Source: Phaseolus vulgaris (Eukaryota; Streptophyta; Magnoliopsida; Fabales; Fabaceae). Taken from it: a stretch of DNA of 64,000 nt. Where the stretch lies: the NCBI RefSeq assembly GCF_000499845.2, contig NC_023756.2, positions 2,307,332-2,371,331 on the forward strand. The letters run 5' to 3'. The notes under the pieces were generated by a model. That model was not told the origin of the DNA and did not search any database. It worked only from the letters and a program-made list of their open reading frames with translations. This document shows, in pieces, positions 37,367 to 50,213 of this stretch (the first letter of the stretch is position 1; each line of letters begins with the position of its first letter). The translations under genes were made by a program, and so were the position numbers.

Positions 37367-40300
37367 AAAGTTATATGTACACCTAATGTAAATATTTTTA
37401 ATTTCTCACCACTTGAAGATTTGTCTATATAATTACATAACTAATGTTGTAATACCTCAGTTAACATGAGTTTTATATTTATTATTGTCACACTTAAGAC
37501 ACTATACCATTATGGTATCACTAAATCATGTATCAAGGTCATGCAATCACTTCATTCATTCAAGATCAAACTATATATATATATACACTCTCATCATTAA
37601 TAATATATCTTTCTAAAAAGCATATAAAATTAATTTTACCATTTTTATACATCCTATTAGCAACACAATACATATAAAAGCATATAACATGTATAATCAT
37701 CATACACAATATTTCACCATTAACATTTCAACATATTGTTGTTTAAGCGAGCTTCTTTTGCTTGAGTGGACTCTCTTGCTTAAACATCCTCATTGATGTA
37801 CACAAGACAACATTCGTTTCACTTTATAAACCACCTCGTTATTTGAGTGTTGATTGCTTGAGCATTACAATCAACATTTAAGTGACATCTGCTTATTGGA
37901 AGAAATCTAACATGTTCAAAAAACTCCTCCATTGTCATAGGACGTTTGAGCGTTGCACGAGCATCACACACCATCACAAATATTTGAGACTTGTACATCA
38001 ATTCATCTCTCGCTCAAACATTAAGACACAAAAGTTAACCAAATATGTTGTTTGTATGTCATGCTTGATACAATATGCTTCTTAAACAATATGTAAGGAG
38101 TGAATAATTAAAAAAAGATCGTAATTTGTAATTTTTTTTTATTTATGATACTAATTAATTGCTTATAATATAACTTCACTCACGCTTCAAAAAAAATTCT
38201 TAAGATATGTGATACAAATGTTATTAATTTAATTTAAAACAAATATTGTGAACTAAAAATAGTAATTAAAAACTATGAAGGAACGAAGATTATGAGACAA
38301 CATTTCATAAAAACTAAAATTAAATCTACATAAGAATTAAAAAATAATAATGTAAAATTTGTCAGGGATATAAAAAATAAAATAAAAGAACTGTTTTAAG
38401 TTATAAATATTGAAGACATATTTAAGTATTTTTATTTAATAGAAAATTGTGAAATATGAAGGGAGCAATAAAAAAAAAAACTATGTATAAATAGCTGTTA
38501 TCCTCTTTATAAAGTTGACTTTTAAAAAGGGTGAGAAAGGAAGGATAAGGGAATGGGTTAGGGGTCACAGTGTCCTTCCTTAAGTCACATCCCTCCATCT
38601 TATGTATGAGCTGTCACCAGACCAGGTAGCTTATGGACTTTCGTTTCCTATACAACAACAAAAGAATACAGAGAGAAACCAAAGAAATAAATCATAAAAA
38701 ATTATTAATTGTTTAGTTCAAAATAAATGAGTAAAAGAAAATGTTTCTATAATTTATGAATATTAATGTTATTTTTTAATTATTATTGTTATTGTTATAA
38801 TGAAAATGCAACCACAATCCACTGTACATATCATATAATTAATTATAATAACTAAAACCACTTATTTTTCTATGTATTTATGTGAGTTATGCAATAAAAA
38901 TATTTCTATAGAATAGAGTTGATTTTCTACAATTTCTTTTGTTAAAGTCAATTCCTCTTTAATTGGGTTGACCCAATTAGGTTACAAGTTTTTATTTATA
39001 TTTTGTTAAATTTGTGATTTCAATGTATTTGTTGTTACATTTAAAAGTTAATTTTCTAAATAAATTATATTATTTAGTAATTAAGAAATTGAATAATTCA
39101 ATTTTTTTAATTAATATTGTTATTATTAATATTAATTTTATTTAATAATTTTATGTTGTTCAAATTGATTAAAGAACTTTGAAGATTTGGAACTCTTTAG
39201 CTTTCTGTTTTAATGATAGATCTTGTATCTTATAATGATTATAAATTTTCTTGTGTAAATATATGTATTCCACATAAAATTAAGTGACATCATTTTATAC
39301 ATATCGTTGTCTCTCTAAATATTTTTTTTTTAAAAAATAAAATTTTAAGAACATATTAATTAATTATGTTAAAAGATAATATGTTATATTGTAAATTACA
39401 AGAGTGATGCATTAACAAATAATCAAATACTTCATACCATTATGAATAATATTAAGTAATTTAATAGATTATATTTAATGAGTTAATCAGTTATCTAAAG
39501 TTGAACTCAAATACAAGCATTCACTATTACAACTATAATAGATTAAATTATTCCTCTTCTATTCACATAGTAAATTAAGAATAATATGATCTTTGTACTT
39601 TCGAAAATAATCACTTCAACCATTATAAACCTCTCTAAAAACAAAAACAAAAAACTTTTTTATCAGATATTTTTTTAAAAAAATGTTCATGACTCCAAGA
39701 AATATATTTCCTTTTTTTTTCATTTTTTTATCCCAATTTGTTTTGATTTTGCAGGTATTTTTTATATATTATACATCTCCTTTATCTATAACTACAATAT
39801 TTTCCTATGAATTATACAGATTTTTAAAATATCAATATACTCTCTTAATATTACTATTTTTTCTTTACATATCAAATACTTCGTTTTATTAACATATTTT
39901 AGTAATTAAAATTTATAAATACTTTTCTTGTTATGTGTTTTCACTACATTGAATCATACCGAAATTTGGTTAAGAAAATCTAACTTAATTAGTTTATTAA
40001 AATACGTGACTAAGTGTAATTTTTTTAACATAAATTTAATTTGTATGAATAAAAAAAATGACAATCTCACCTTTAATACGATTATTTATTTAACAAATCT
40101 TCATACATATTAAACATGAGATTTTACAACTCCAATCATTAATAAATTAGTTTTGTATAATAAATTTATTAACTTTTTTAAATAAGTGTACATTACTTAT
40201 TAATGTTCTTGTATATTATATTTTTCCTGTTTTTGATTTTATTGAATTTTCAGTTCTCTTGATCTTTATCTATTCAGTAAAAATATATATGAATACAGTC

Positions 40301-41149
40301 TAACGCTCAAGTGAATTTTTAAATTTAAGTAGATATTAATTTAGGATCAAAATTATTTAAGATATTCTCTTACCTATAGTAATTGTGTAAAATATTTAAC
40401 TATACGAATGATTAAATTGATTTCAATAAAATTTAATTATTCTTTAATCATAATCTGTAAGTATTTATTATTCAACAATATTAGTTAATGATATCGATAA
40501 ATCTTGTATGTGATTTGATATTCTATATGTGTTGTATTAAGAAGATGAGATTTAGATATATTCAACAACTTCAAAATACAATTAATTTTTTATAATAATT
40601 ATTTATGAAACTTAAATTTTCGACATACATTTGTTTCCAAAATGAATTGTGTAAAGAATTAAACAAGTTGAAGTGGGTGATGAACAGCTCCTAAGGTCTT
40701 ATGAAAAGAATTGCATTAGTTTGACTAGTTGGTTTGTCAAAGCAAGATTTCGTGAGAAGTTATGTGATAAGCATGGACTCGTGTGGTCTACAGATTCTGG
40801 ATTTGAGTCAAATTCTCAATTACAGCTGCATTCACACACTCTCATAACCACTCTGCATTAACATAATGCTACTTGCTCCAGACACAATGTTAGAGCCACG
40901 TGGGTCCAAGCTGTTCCCAGTCACCATAATTTGCTGACAGCTAGGTATTAATTCTCCCACCCTATCATATATCCTAAACAATTTTTTACCAATATTTCTT
41001 TGCTTTCTCCTCATAACATATACTTGCTTTACATCTCTTGTTTCATTCATATTTTCTTTGGAAAAGGTTTCTTTACCCTTTGTTAAGAAAAAATTTGACA
41101 CATTTTAATCACTAATAATACAAGATAACATAACATACCTGATGGAAAA

Positions 41150-41400
41150 AATGACGCGGAAGTAACATGCACAATCACGAATCAACTGCAAAAAAATAAA
41201 TGATACAAGATTTAACGTGGTTTGGTCGCTCAACCCAATTGGTTCTGACTTCATACCCAACAATCTCCTGCTTGAAGTCACGGAACAATGTTCACCTGCG
41301 CTTCAACGGTGTACAATGACTAAGCCCACTCACTAAACATGATGTATAGTCAGTCCAATCCAATTGGTCTTGACTTCATATCCAACAATATCATTCAATC
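41150..41400. repeat. Probable retroelement fragment upstream of the GASA gene
   Basis: ATGATACAAGATTTAACGTG followed by GTTTGGTCGCTCAACCC resembles a motif common in plant copia-type remnants. The phrase CCAATTGGT(T/C)(C/T)TGACTTCATA occurs twice, near 41236 and 41361. No coding part. Confidence 0.35.
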
Positions 41401-41572
41401 TTAAATCATAAAATAATAAACATATGTATTTGTTCACTAATACATTGTTCAACTTTCACTTTTACATAATGTTAAACCAGAAAAAGTATATATTAAAAAA
41501 TTGTACTTACAACACTCCTCAAACCTAAAACGTGTTTTTCTGCTACCGTGCCTAACTTTTTCTCTTGACCTC

Positions 41573-41579
41573 TATATAA
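41573..41579 (+). promoter_or_regulatory. TATA box of the GASA gene
   Basis: TATATAA about 90 bases before the start codon, set in CTCTATATAATAC. This spacing leaves a leader of roughly 55-60 bases if transcription starts about 30 bases downstream. Confidence 0.6.
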
Positions 41580-41663
41580 TACAACAAGAACTGCTTCTTT
41601 CATTACACTGTCCAACAAGCTCTCTACACTCTTCTTCCAACATTTCTGGTCCCTGCTCCAGAA

Positions 41664-43655
41664 ATGGCTTCCAATTCCATTCTTCTTCTAGCCATCTTTC
41701 TTCTGGTTACCTCAAAGGTACACTCTTACCCTCTTCCATTCACTCATCATTTTCATATCTACACCATGAAGGTGCACTGTTTTAAGTGTTTTTCTTCCTT
41801 CAACATGAACCACTCACCTTCATGTTCTTGTGCAGGTTTTTTCTCATGAAGAAGATCTCGAGATAATGGTATGTCCACTCCAACAAAGTTTTCATTTTAG
41901 TTTTGTTTGGTTCCTCTTTGATATCTAAGTATACTTATTTTTATCAAGTTTTCATTTTACTTGTTTTTGTCGTTATTAGTAGATTTATTTATTATCTCAC
42001 ATTAAGAGTGTCTAGCTTAGCTAACTTGTAGTAAAGTTCAGATTTTGACAAATTTATTGGTTTTTTTCTTCTTTCTAAAAGATTTAGTTGACAACACAAT
42101 GTGATTTGTAGTCCTGTCCATACATGTACAAACAAAAATGCTTTATTGCAAGAAAACAATTTGTAAACATCAATTAGAAGATGAGGAAATAGTTTTGTTT
42201 AAATGTAGCAAACTATTCTTTCAATTTCTCATGACTTTCACTTCTTTGTGAACAAGAACAATCTCTGCATTGACAGATACAGAAGATATTTTCAACTAAC
42301 CAAGAAAACATATATTCTTTTACATGTGGTTGGAGACTCCTTGAAACTCTTTGAAAGAAGATTTTTCAGTTTGTAATGGCTAAACTGAGAAAGAAATGAG
42401 GAGTTAGATCCAGGTTCAGTTGGTCTCAACAGAAAGCAAATACACTTGAACAGTGTTTGGTTTTCAGTTTGAGACACTCTAAACTCAGTTTAAGAGTTAG
42501 TATAGTTTTGAGACACCATAACTTTCAATAGTATGTGTGTCTACATTAAAATTTTGACTGAGAATTGGTTCTGTAAAAGGCAAGTCTTGAGTTGTTTTTG
42601 GAAACATAGTTTGCAAACATGTTTTTGATTCAAAATGAAAGTTGCAAACTTTTATTCATTTATACATGAATTTGGTTGTTGAGAAACTTGAATATGGCAT
42701 TTGGTATAGGCCAACAATGTAAATCCTCAAGTTCCTGCACCTGTATCTGCACCACCAGTGAAGGCACCAACTCCTACCCCTCCTGTGAAATCACCATCTT
42801 ACCCTCCAGGGCCAGTGACCACACCAAGTCCAACTACACCCCCTGTTAAGGTACCCCCTCCTCAGTCTCCAACAGTGAAGCCACCAGCTCCATCACCCCC
42901 ACAAGTGAAGCCACCAACACCAACCCCCCCAGTGGTGTACCCTCCTCCTCTATCTCCAGTAGTGAAATCAACTAAGGGTAAGTGGTTACCAAATCCATGT
43001 CTCTCATGAATGATATGATTCTGTCACTTTTTGTTAATTTATTTTGGTCATTGTACTTTCAAATGACAAGGATTAAAATTGGTTAAATATGTGTAAGAAC
43101 AAAAACAAGTAACCTTTTGTTTGAAACTATATATTAGTTAGATATGTATTTATCAAATGTGTTTGTGGTCTATGAAAAACCTGATCTGAAGCAAGTCACT
43201 TTAAAGAATGTGAGCCAATCTCCAATCTCATGATGCATGTGAGAGAACCTTTGTTCTACTGTTAAACAGTGCCAATTATTAATGTGACAATGAAAAACCT
43301 GATCTGAAGCAAGTCATTTTAAAGAATGTGAGCCAATCTCACATCTCATGATGCATGTGAGAGAACCTTTGTTCTGCTGTTAAACAGTACCAATTATTAA
43401 TGTGACATTCTTCTTTAAGTGCTACACTGAATTAATTACTGAAGGCTTTTTTGTGCATTTTTTTTTTCAGATTGCATTCCACTGTGTGATGGCAGGTGCC
43501 AATTGCACTCAAGGAAGAAACTGTGCTTGAGGGCATGCACGACCTGTTGTTACCGTTGCAAGTGTGTTCCTCCTGGAACTTATGGCAACAGAGAAATGTG
43601 TGGCAAATGCTACACTGATATGTTGACTCATGGCAACAAATACAAGTGCCCTTAA
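41664..43655 (+). CDS. Secreted proline-rich GASA (gibberellin-regulated) peptide, GASA14-like
   Basis: GASA/Snakin proteins are secreted cysteine-rich peptides linked to gibberellin-regulated growth, redox and defence. Exons: 41664-41717, 41836-41868, 42710-42977, 43471-43655 (phases 0, 0, 1), total 179 aa. Residues 1-21 form a signal peptide (hydrophobic ILLLAIFLLV). Residues ~22-35 are an acidic spacer. Residues ~36-117 are a proline-rich region built of PPVK, PTPTPP and SPP units. Residues 119-179 are the GASA domain with all 12 cysteines in the family spacing (DCIPLCDGRC ... CTTCCYRCKC ... MCGKCYTD ... KYKCP). The long proline-rich linker is unlike short GASA peptides and resembles AtGASA14. 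Retaining intron 3 would end the protein 12 residues later without the GASA domain. Intron 3 carries a 118-bp tandem duplication. Confidence 0.94.
43172..43407 (+). repeat. 118-bp tandem duplication in GASA intron 3
   Basis: Two adjacent copies (43172-43289 and 43290-43407) begin ATGAAAAACCTGATCTGAAG and end AATGTGACA with only a few mismatches. The duplication lies wholly inside the intron, upstream of its polypyrimidine tract. Confidence 0.93.
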
Positions 43656-45040
43656 ACCCCTACCTATTCAGTAGCACCTAAGTTTTTTTTCTTTTTCTTT
43701 TAAGTTATAAGTCTGAATGCATGAGTATCTGGTTTGATCAAGTTGCTGGTGCACTTAATAATCGAGTGATGATCATCATAAATTACAGAAGTAATCGTGT
43801 TGATCCATTGGTTCAACACTGTTTTTGTGTTGTCTGAAGGATCAATGTGGTCCATGAAATATCATCTGATTAATATAAGGAAGTATTTTGGTGTACCAAA
43901 TTGAGAATTACAACTTCTTGCTATGATTGATATCTCAGTACAAATTTGAGAACTATATAATTAATATATGAAGATGACCCTTTCCAAGATTTTGATTCCT
44001 TTTTGGGCACATCTTTTTGAGATGTTATGAGGTGGGTGAGACATCCTTTAGTTGTCCTTTTGTTGGCATGGAATCAGCAATGGGGTCACCAGTATTAAAT
44101 CATACCTATCTACCATTCTCAGAATGCTTTGATTGAATTGCATTGAAAAAAGCATATCATAATAATGCCTTAAGATAAAGCACTACATTTCAATGGCAGT
44201 AACTTGAGCTATGAATGGTAACTTTCTTGGTTTTGGCATTTCAACAAACAGAGCATAAGCAAGTTACATTGGAAGTAACGGTTTTTATTTGAAGAAAAAA
44301 GTGATTTTGTTTCACAAAGTGAAAAGGGAGTCATGGCTCCTTAATTGTCAATTTTTTTTTTCTTACAATATAAAGTTTAAAGCGAATTAATTTTTAAATA
44401 TTCATAATTCATATTATTTGCATGTTAGAGAAAACTTAATCACAACTTTAGTTTCACGATTGTTGGATCACACAAATTATAATTTTTTGAGTATATTAAT
44501 ATTTATATCCTTACGTGTAAAAAATAAAGTAGAATTTAACAGCATGGTGGTATCATCATTGTTCTATTTTATTCATTTTCAATTTGACAAAATATATTGT
44601 CCAGTTATTACATAGAAATATTTAAAATTACGATTTCAAATGTTACTGTTTTAGTAAGAGACTTCATAAAAATCAAAGAATTTTTAATATAGTTCAATTT
44701 CACGAAGTAATAAAATGAAACTCATTACTCAACAATACTAAACTTTACTTAATTTACTTCAACAAAAAGCCATTCAACATCATCAAATTTCAATGTTAGT
44801 GTGCATATAAATCAGATTGAAAATACTTTTTTTCTTACTCATAATTCATGTTTTTATAGATAATTTAAATTCAACTTTGAGTAAAAATAATAATATATTA
44901 TGAATCCTTGAATCATGTGTAACTTACTTTGTTATTTTTAGTCTAAGTCTTTATATTTCATATGATCAAATTACACTCATAATTAAGATTATCAAATGGT
45001 GAACAAGTTTGGAACTAACATTATGAGATAGTAAATCTAT

Positions 45041-45265
45041 CATTACTAGAAAATTATTGAATAGAAATTAATTTTAAAGAGAAAATAATTAGTTGTTATA
45101 CTGATTAAATAGATACTGTTTTAGAGATTAAAAAATTATTGGTATCTAAGTTATTATATTATTGATAAATACTTTCTAAATTTATATCTAATTAACTACC
45201 AATATTTTCACTACCAACTTTAGAATTAAATTGATATCTAATTAACTACAATATTTTAACTATAA
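45041..45265. mobile_element. Left part of a palindromic MITE
   Basis: ATTACTAGAAAATTATTGAA, GAAAATAATTAGTTGTTATA and AAATTATTGGTATCTAAG match the left half. The right terminus is not found before 45300. Confidence 0.6.
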
Positions 45266-45762
45266 AGGTTTTAGCTTGATGAGATTATCATCATTTCAAA
45301 CACAAAGACAAAATATCCTTCTAAATATGGAATTTAAACTTAGAGTAAATTAGAGTTTAAGTTGTGGAACTTTAGGATGCTTAAAGAAAAAAAAATGAGA
45401 AAGAAAAATTAACAAAATAGAGTGGGACTGATTCTAGGGTTTCTAATTTTGAAAACAACAAAATTTCTACTCTTCTATTTACACCCCTATTTCGTTTGTC
45501 CAAATTAAAGCCCAACCGAAACCCAGCCTCAATCCATATAAAACTTCTACTATTTACATTTCCTTCTTAAAGTCACTATTTGATACGATCACAATATAAT
45601 TATATCCAATTAATTAACATCACACATATAAATAAAAAAATTCACAAAAACTTCTTCTAATCCTTAAAGGAAAGAAAAAACATCTAAAAAAAAGAAGTCC
45701 ATAGAAAACTCCAAACTGAAACACACATAATAAAATAAAAAATATAATCTTCTTACAACTAT

Positions 45763-46080
45763 CACTACTACTAGAAAATCATTAAATAAAAATCAATTTT
45801 AAAAATAAAAAATAATTATTTATTATATTAACTAAATTAAACACTAAAATTAGATACTATTTTAAAGACTAAAAAATTATTAATATATAAATTAATTTAT
45901 ATTATTGATAAATAATTGATAAATTAGTATTTAATTAACTATAAATATTTTAATTACTAATTGTTTAAATTCTAAATTTGATAGTTAGAATTTTGATAGA
46001 TAAAACTTTAATAGTTAATAAAATAACAATCTAAAAATTATTTATTAATAATATAAATTAATTTAGATACTTTAAAATAT
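45763..46080. mobile_element. Palindromic MITE copy, right end eroded
   Basis: It starts CACTACTACTAGAAAATC and continues with ATTAAATAAAAATCAATTTT and the family blocks. It lies about 500 bp from the previous copy. Confidence 0.65.
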
Positions 46081-46719
46081 TTAATGTTCAACTAGTAGTA
46101 TATAAATAAACTTAGCACCATCAATTTATTAATTAATTTTGTTGACTAAGTTAGAATTAATTTTATAAATAGCATGATTTTTCTCTCTCTTATACTTATA
46201 AAACTATAATATTAAAATATCATTTTCAAGTAGAATCCGATACCTACAAAGTTATAACTCTCTCTTTAATATCCAATTTTCTTAATCCACCGTTACCTTC
46301 ACTCCAATGACACCGACACCGTCGTCTTTTTCTTTTTGTTTTCAATCTCCGGCGTAACACAATGTTACCATGTATTTATTATTTTACTCATATTTACTAA
46401 TAGATTCAATAAATAAGAAATGAGACTTGTAAAAATTTATAATTTATATTTTTTTTCATCTAATAATAATAAAAATATTTCAAAGAGTGTGTATGAAAAA
46501 TAACTATTTCCTAATCATAAATCATTCCATAATTATACTCTCAATCACTAATATTTAATTTCATTTCTCCGTTCTCTTTATATGTTTTTGAAGGGTTTTC
46601 CCGAAATTCAAGAAACACTATCATAAGAAAATAGTTATAAATTTGTATATTTTTTTTTAAATAAAAAATAGTTAACAATTTAAGATATAATTGATGAAAT
46701 CAACTAATGCTATAACTTT

Positions 46720-47130
46720 GTGTATCGGTTGTGCCACACCTGAAGATCTAACACCGACCAAGACCGATCGACACGATTACAATCATTATACTTAAACAGA
46801 AGATCAACAAGACTAATTAATAGTCAAACATTAGGACATTCTTAATCACGATTCAAAATCTTAATCTGACCTAATAACAAAGGGTCCACGATAATCATAT
46901 AAATAGGTATAGATTTCAATAACCTCGTCCTCCTTTGCTACTAATAACACTGAGTGCCGAACATCAAAGTGCCTTTTATAGGTATCATCAAAACTTGAAG
47001 TTCACGAAGACGAAGAGTAATAAAGTAAAAAGAGAGCATGAAGACCATTTTAAGAAAAAGAGAACAATTAAACCGACACAGAAGAAAAACAATGATTCTC
47101 TTTGTGCAAACTCTTTTGGATAACACTTTG
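46720..47130 (+). repeat. Dispersed LTR-like repeat, copy 4
   Basis: Blocks: TAATCACGATTCAAAATCTT, AAAGGGTCCACGATAATCAT, ATATAAATAGGTATAGATTT, CACTGAGTGCCGAACATC, AAGTGCCTTTTATAGGTATC, ATCAAAACTTGAAG. It ends about 200 bases before the region taken as the SAG101 promoter. Confidence 0.6.
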
Positions 47131-47318
47131 AAGGCAACGTATAACTAAAAAATTATAAGTTAAAAAAAAATCCAATGATTTGAAAAAGAGGCAAGAAAGG
47201 AATAAATTTTTTTAGATGTTTTGTGAATGAAGTTAAAAAAGGTTAAAACAATTGAATGTGAACACATGACTTGTCCCGGAACAACTCTTTAAGATTTATT
47301 TAAGGTGGACGCGGTTAG

Positions 47319-47324
47319 TTGACT
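47319..47324 (+). promoter_or_regulatory. W-box-like motif upstream of SAG101
   Basis: TTGACT, the WRKY core, lies 160 bases before the start codon. It fits a defence gene, but a six-base match can occur by chance. Confidence 0.35.
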
Positions 47325-47483
47325 TGCAAAACTTATGGCAATGGATTCCATTTCCACGCAGTTTCCCACAATTCACTTTCACTTCCTTTTAATTCTCACA
47401 ATCTTCATTCATCTTCATCTCAATTCTCCTCTTGTTTTCACCTCTCACACCTCCTTTCAACTTTTTTCACTCGCACAACCACC

Positions 47484-50213
47484 ATGAACCTTGCTCAATC
47501 GTATGTCACAACTTAACTCTTCCAACAATCTTGGGTTTTCGTCTCTGTTTCAAAATTCATAATCTTTTAACACTTAACATGTTTGTTTGTTTGTTTGTGT
47601 CGGATTAACTTTGTGTTGTGAACTTGTTGTGATTGCAGATTTAGCAGTGGAATTGTTCTAGCACCCTTTGTCACAAGCTCTGGTCTTCTTCTAAAAACAT
47701 GGGATGCTATCTCCTCACGTGATGAAGATGTCGTTTCCCACGTGGGGAATAGATTGTTCTGGAAAGTTTTTGAGGAACAGGGTTTGACTGTTGTGGTGTT
47801 TGAGGTCAAGAATTTTGATCTTCAACACAATTTGGTTTCTTCTTCTTATCTCAAGGAGAATAATAACTTCCACCGCTTTGAGTTTCTGCGTGCCAAGAAA
47901 ATTCCAGATTTCTCTGTTGACGGGTCTACAGTTTCGCTATTCATTGACAATCTCCAGAAGCTTGATGAGTTGAAGTCCGAGGTACCCTTTCATTATTTTA
48001 TGGTTTCTATTTGAAAAATTGCAATCTGAAACACAATAGGTTGATTAAGATATTAAATTTCTTGTGTGGCCAGCATGAAAAAATTTGTGCTAAAATCTAG
48101 AGAGGTATTTTGGTAGAGATCATAGGTAACCTTCTTCACCGGAGACAACTCTGAATGAGTCAGATAGGATCACTATCAGTAGAGATGAGTTTAATTTTGC
48201 TTAATCATTTACTAATACAGTGAACTTTTGAAGTAATTCTTACAAAATTTGACAATTTTCAATCATATGACAGTTCATGATTATAAGATAATTCAAGTGA
48301 TGTCTGGAGTTTGAGGGTTAGATTGATTTTGTTTTTACTTCTTGGTTTTAAAACTGGTTTCCTAATGATCAAGTTTCCATCCAAAATGTATGAAGTTTTG
48401 AAATTTGTTTCTGGGTTTTTAAAATCCAAAAATCTGAAGGGGAAATGTAGCCTGCTTTTCTGATTTGTAGTCCAAGCTCAAGAGTGAGTCATTAGGAGTG
48501 GTGCTGTTTACTAATACAATCAAATTTTGAAAGTTGAAATCAAACACTCTTTGTTTCTTTAATTTCCTGCGAATTTGTTGTTCTTCCTATGTGAGCCCTT
48601 GTAACAATGGCAATATTAATGCAGATTAATAGCTCCAATCCATTGATTGTTACTGGACATGGTGTTGGAGGAGCTATAGCTTCTCTCTTTACTGTTTTGC
48701 TGTTAGAAAGCGTTGGTTCAGGAAAGAAACGTCCTCTCTGCATCACCTTTGGTTCTCCCCTTGTTGGTGACAAAAAGTTTCAAGAAGCCATCTCACGAAG
48801 TTCTACATGGAGTTCTTGCTTTATACATGTTGTCTCTTACAAAAACTCACTTCCAAAAGAGTTGAATCCCCCACCAAGGGATTACATGCCTTTTGGGACA
48901 TTTCTCTTCTGCTCTGATACAAGTTCTACTTGTTTTGAGAACCCCGAGTCTGTTTTGGAACTTCTTGTAAGCTCAACCAATGATCAAAGTCAAGGATTTG
49001 AGGCCACAGATTACGGAAAACTTGTGAAAAATCTCTATCGTAAAGCAATTTGCAAGGACTTTACCTCACGGGGGCTGAACTTGACACATTCTACTTCATT
49101 GAATGCATGTATCTATTTGCAGTTGTGTGCAGCACTAGGATTGACATCAGATATGCAGGTAGCTGAATATCCTTTAGTTCTAACCTCTTGCATTTAAAGT
49201 TGATAATATACGATGACATTCAATGAAATATTTCATTGCACGTGTCACCGACTTGAAATTCCAAATTTGATTAGAGAACAATATCTAAGGTTCTGCATAT
49301 GTATGCTTTACTAAATCTTATTAGCCTTGAGTGTAACTAGAGTAGAATTTGATGAGTAAGTTTTTTCATAATATCTTATCTGAATTTGATTTTACAGCAG
49401 CTACAACACCAGAATATAAATGCTTTGGCAGCAAAGTTGGAAAAACTGGAGAATAAATTCATGTACCAGAAGAAGGAGAAATTTGATCCATCCAAGAAAT
49501 TGAATGTGATGAAGATAGACATGGCAAAACTTGAATGGTACAAGAAGCATTGTAAAGGTCAGGGTAATGGATACTATGACTGCTTCAAAAAGGCTATCTC
49601 AACAGCTGACCAAGATGCTGTTCAGTGGCAGAAAAACCTCAGAAACTACTGGAGTGACATGGTTGAAGAGGCAGAGATGAAACCTCAGACAGAAGCTGCA
49701 GCTTTTCGCATTCGCTGGCTTTATGCTGGAACTAACTACAGGAGAATGGTTGAACCCCTAGACATAGCCGAATACTATGCAAATGGTCGTCGGAAGGACT
49801 ATGTGGCTAAAGGAAGGTCTAGACATTATGAAGTGTTGGAGAAGTGGCTGGAAGCAGATAAGAAAGAAAAAGGTGATTCAAACAGCAACAACAGAAAGAA
49901 TGTGGAATTGATTTTAACAATTGATTCTTGCTTTTGGGCAAGGGTTGAAGAGGCTCTCATTCTGTGTGGAGAGTTGGAGAGTTTCAAAGAGAAGGAAGAG
50001 GCAAAAGGGAAGTTGCTTGAATTTGAGAACTATGTTTATGAATCACTGAAAAAGTATGAAGTCTCACCAGAGATTTTCTTGAAGGAAAGCAGTTACATGA
50101 GTTGGTGGAACAAGTATAAAGGAATGGCAGATAATTCAGGAGGACTGGCAAATTTCATGAGAAATCCTCTTCATTTTGATCAGTATACTAAGGGAAACTT
50201 TTCTTTCCCCTGA
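47484..50213 (+). CDS. SAG101: SAG101 (senescence-associated carboxylesterase 101), EDS1-family immune co-regulator
   Basis: SAG101 pairs with EDS1 and signals downstream of TIR-type NLR receptors with helper NLRs; it was first described as a senescence acyl hydrolase. Exons: 47484-47500, 47639-47981, 48625-49158, 49398-50213, giving 569 aa (Arabidopsis about 537). Residues 1-~290 are the lipase-like domain and 299-569 the alpha-helical EP domain. EP hallmarks are LEWYKKHCK, GYYDCFK, NYRRMVEPLDIAEYY, GRSRHYEVLEKWLE, VSPEIFLKESSYMSWWNKYK. The nucleophile-elbow motif reads GHGVGG, with Gly133 where a lipase has Ser, and the usual Asp region reads SYKNSLPK. Catalysis by the classical triad is therefore not expected, as in other SAG101 proteins. 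The last intron ends in a CAGCAG double acceptor. A degraded copy lies 3 kb downstream in the same orientation. Confidence 0.94.

Larger units (their letters stand above)
27654..41500. other. Long repeat-rich intergenic region
   Basis: No gene is recognised in about 14 kb. It holds LTR-like copies 2 and 3, three MITE copies, a PBS-family remnant, a GC-richer segment at 33.8-34.15 kb, a segment at 37.7-38.05 kb with repeated GCTTGAG / CGCTCAAAC phrases, and otherwise AT-rich sequence. Confidence 0.65.
43656..47290. other. GASA-SAG101 intergenic region
   Basis: It contains the GASA 3' UTR (first few hundred bases), two MITE copies at 45.0-46.1 kb and LTR-like copy 4. No coding signal. Confidence 0.6.

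Noticed and set aside
40673..41101. Opposed 62- and 89-codon frames upstream of the GASA gene
   Set aside because: The plus frame needs a GTG start; neither peptide resembles a known protein.
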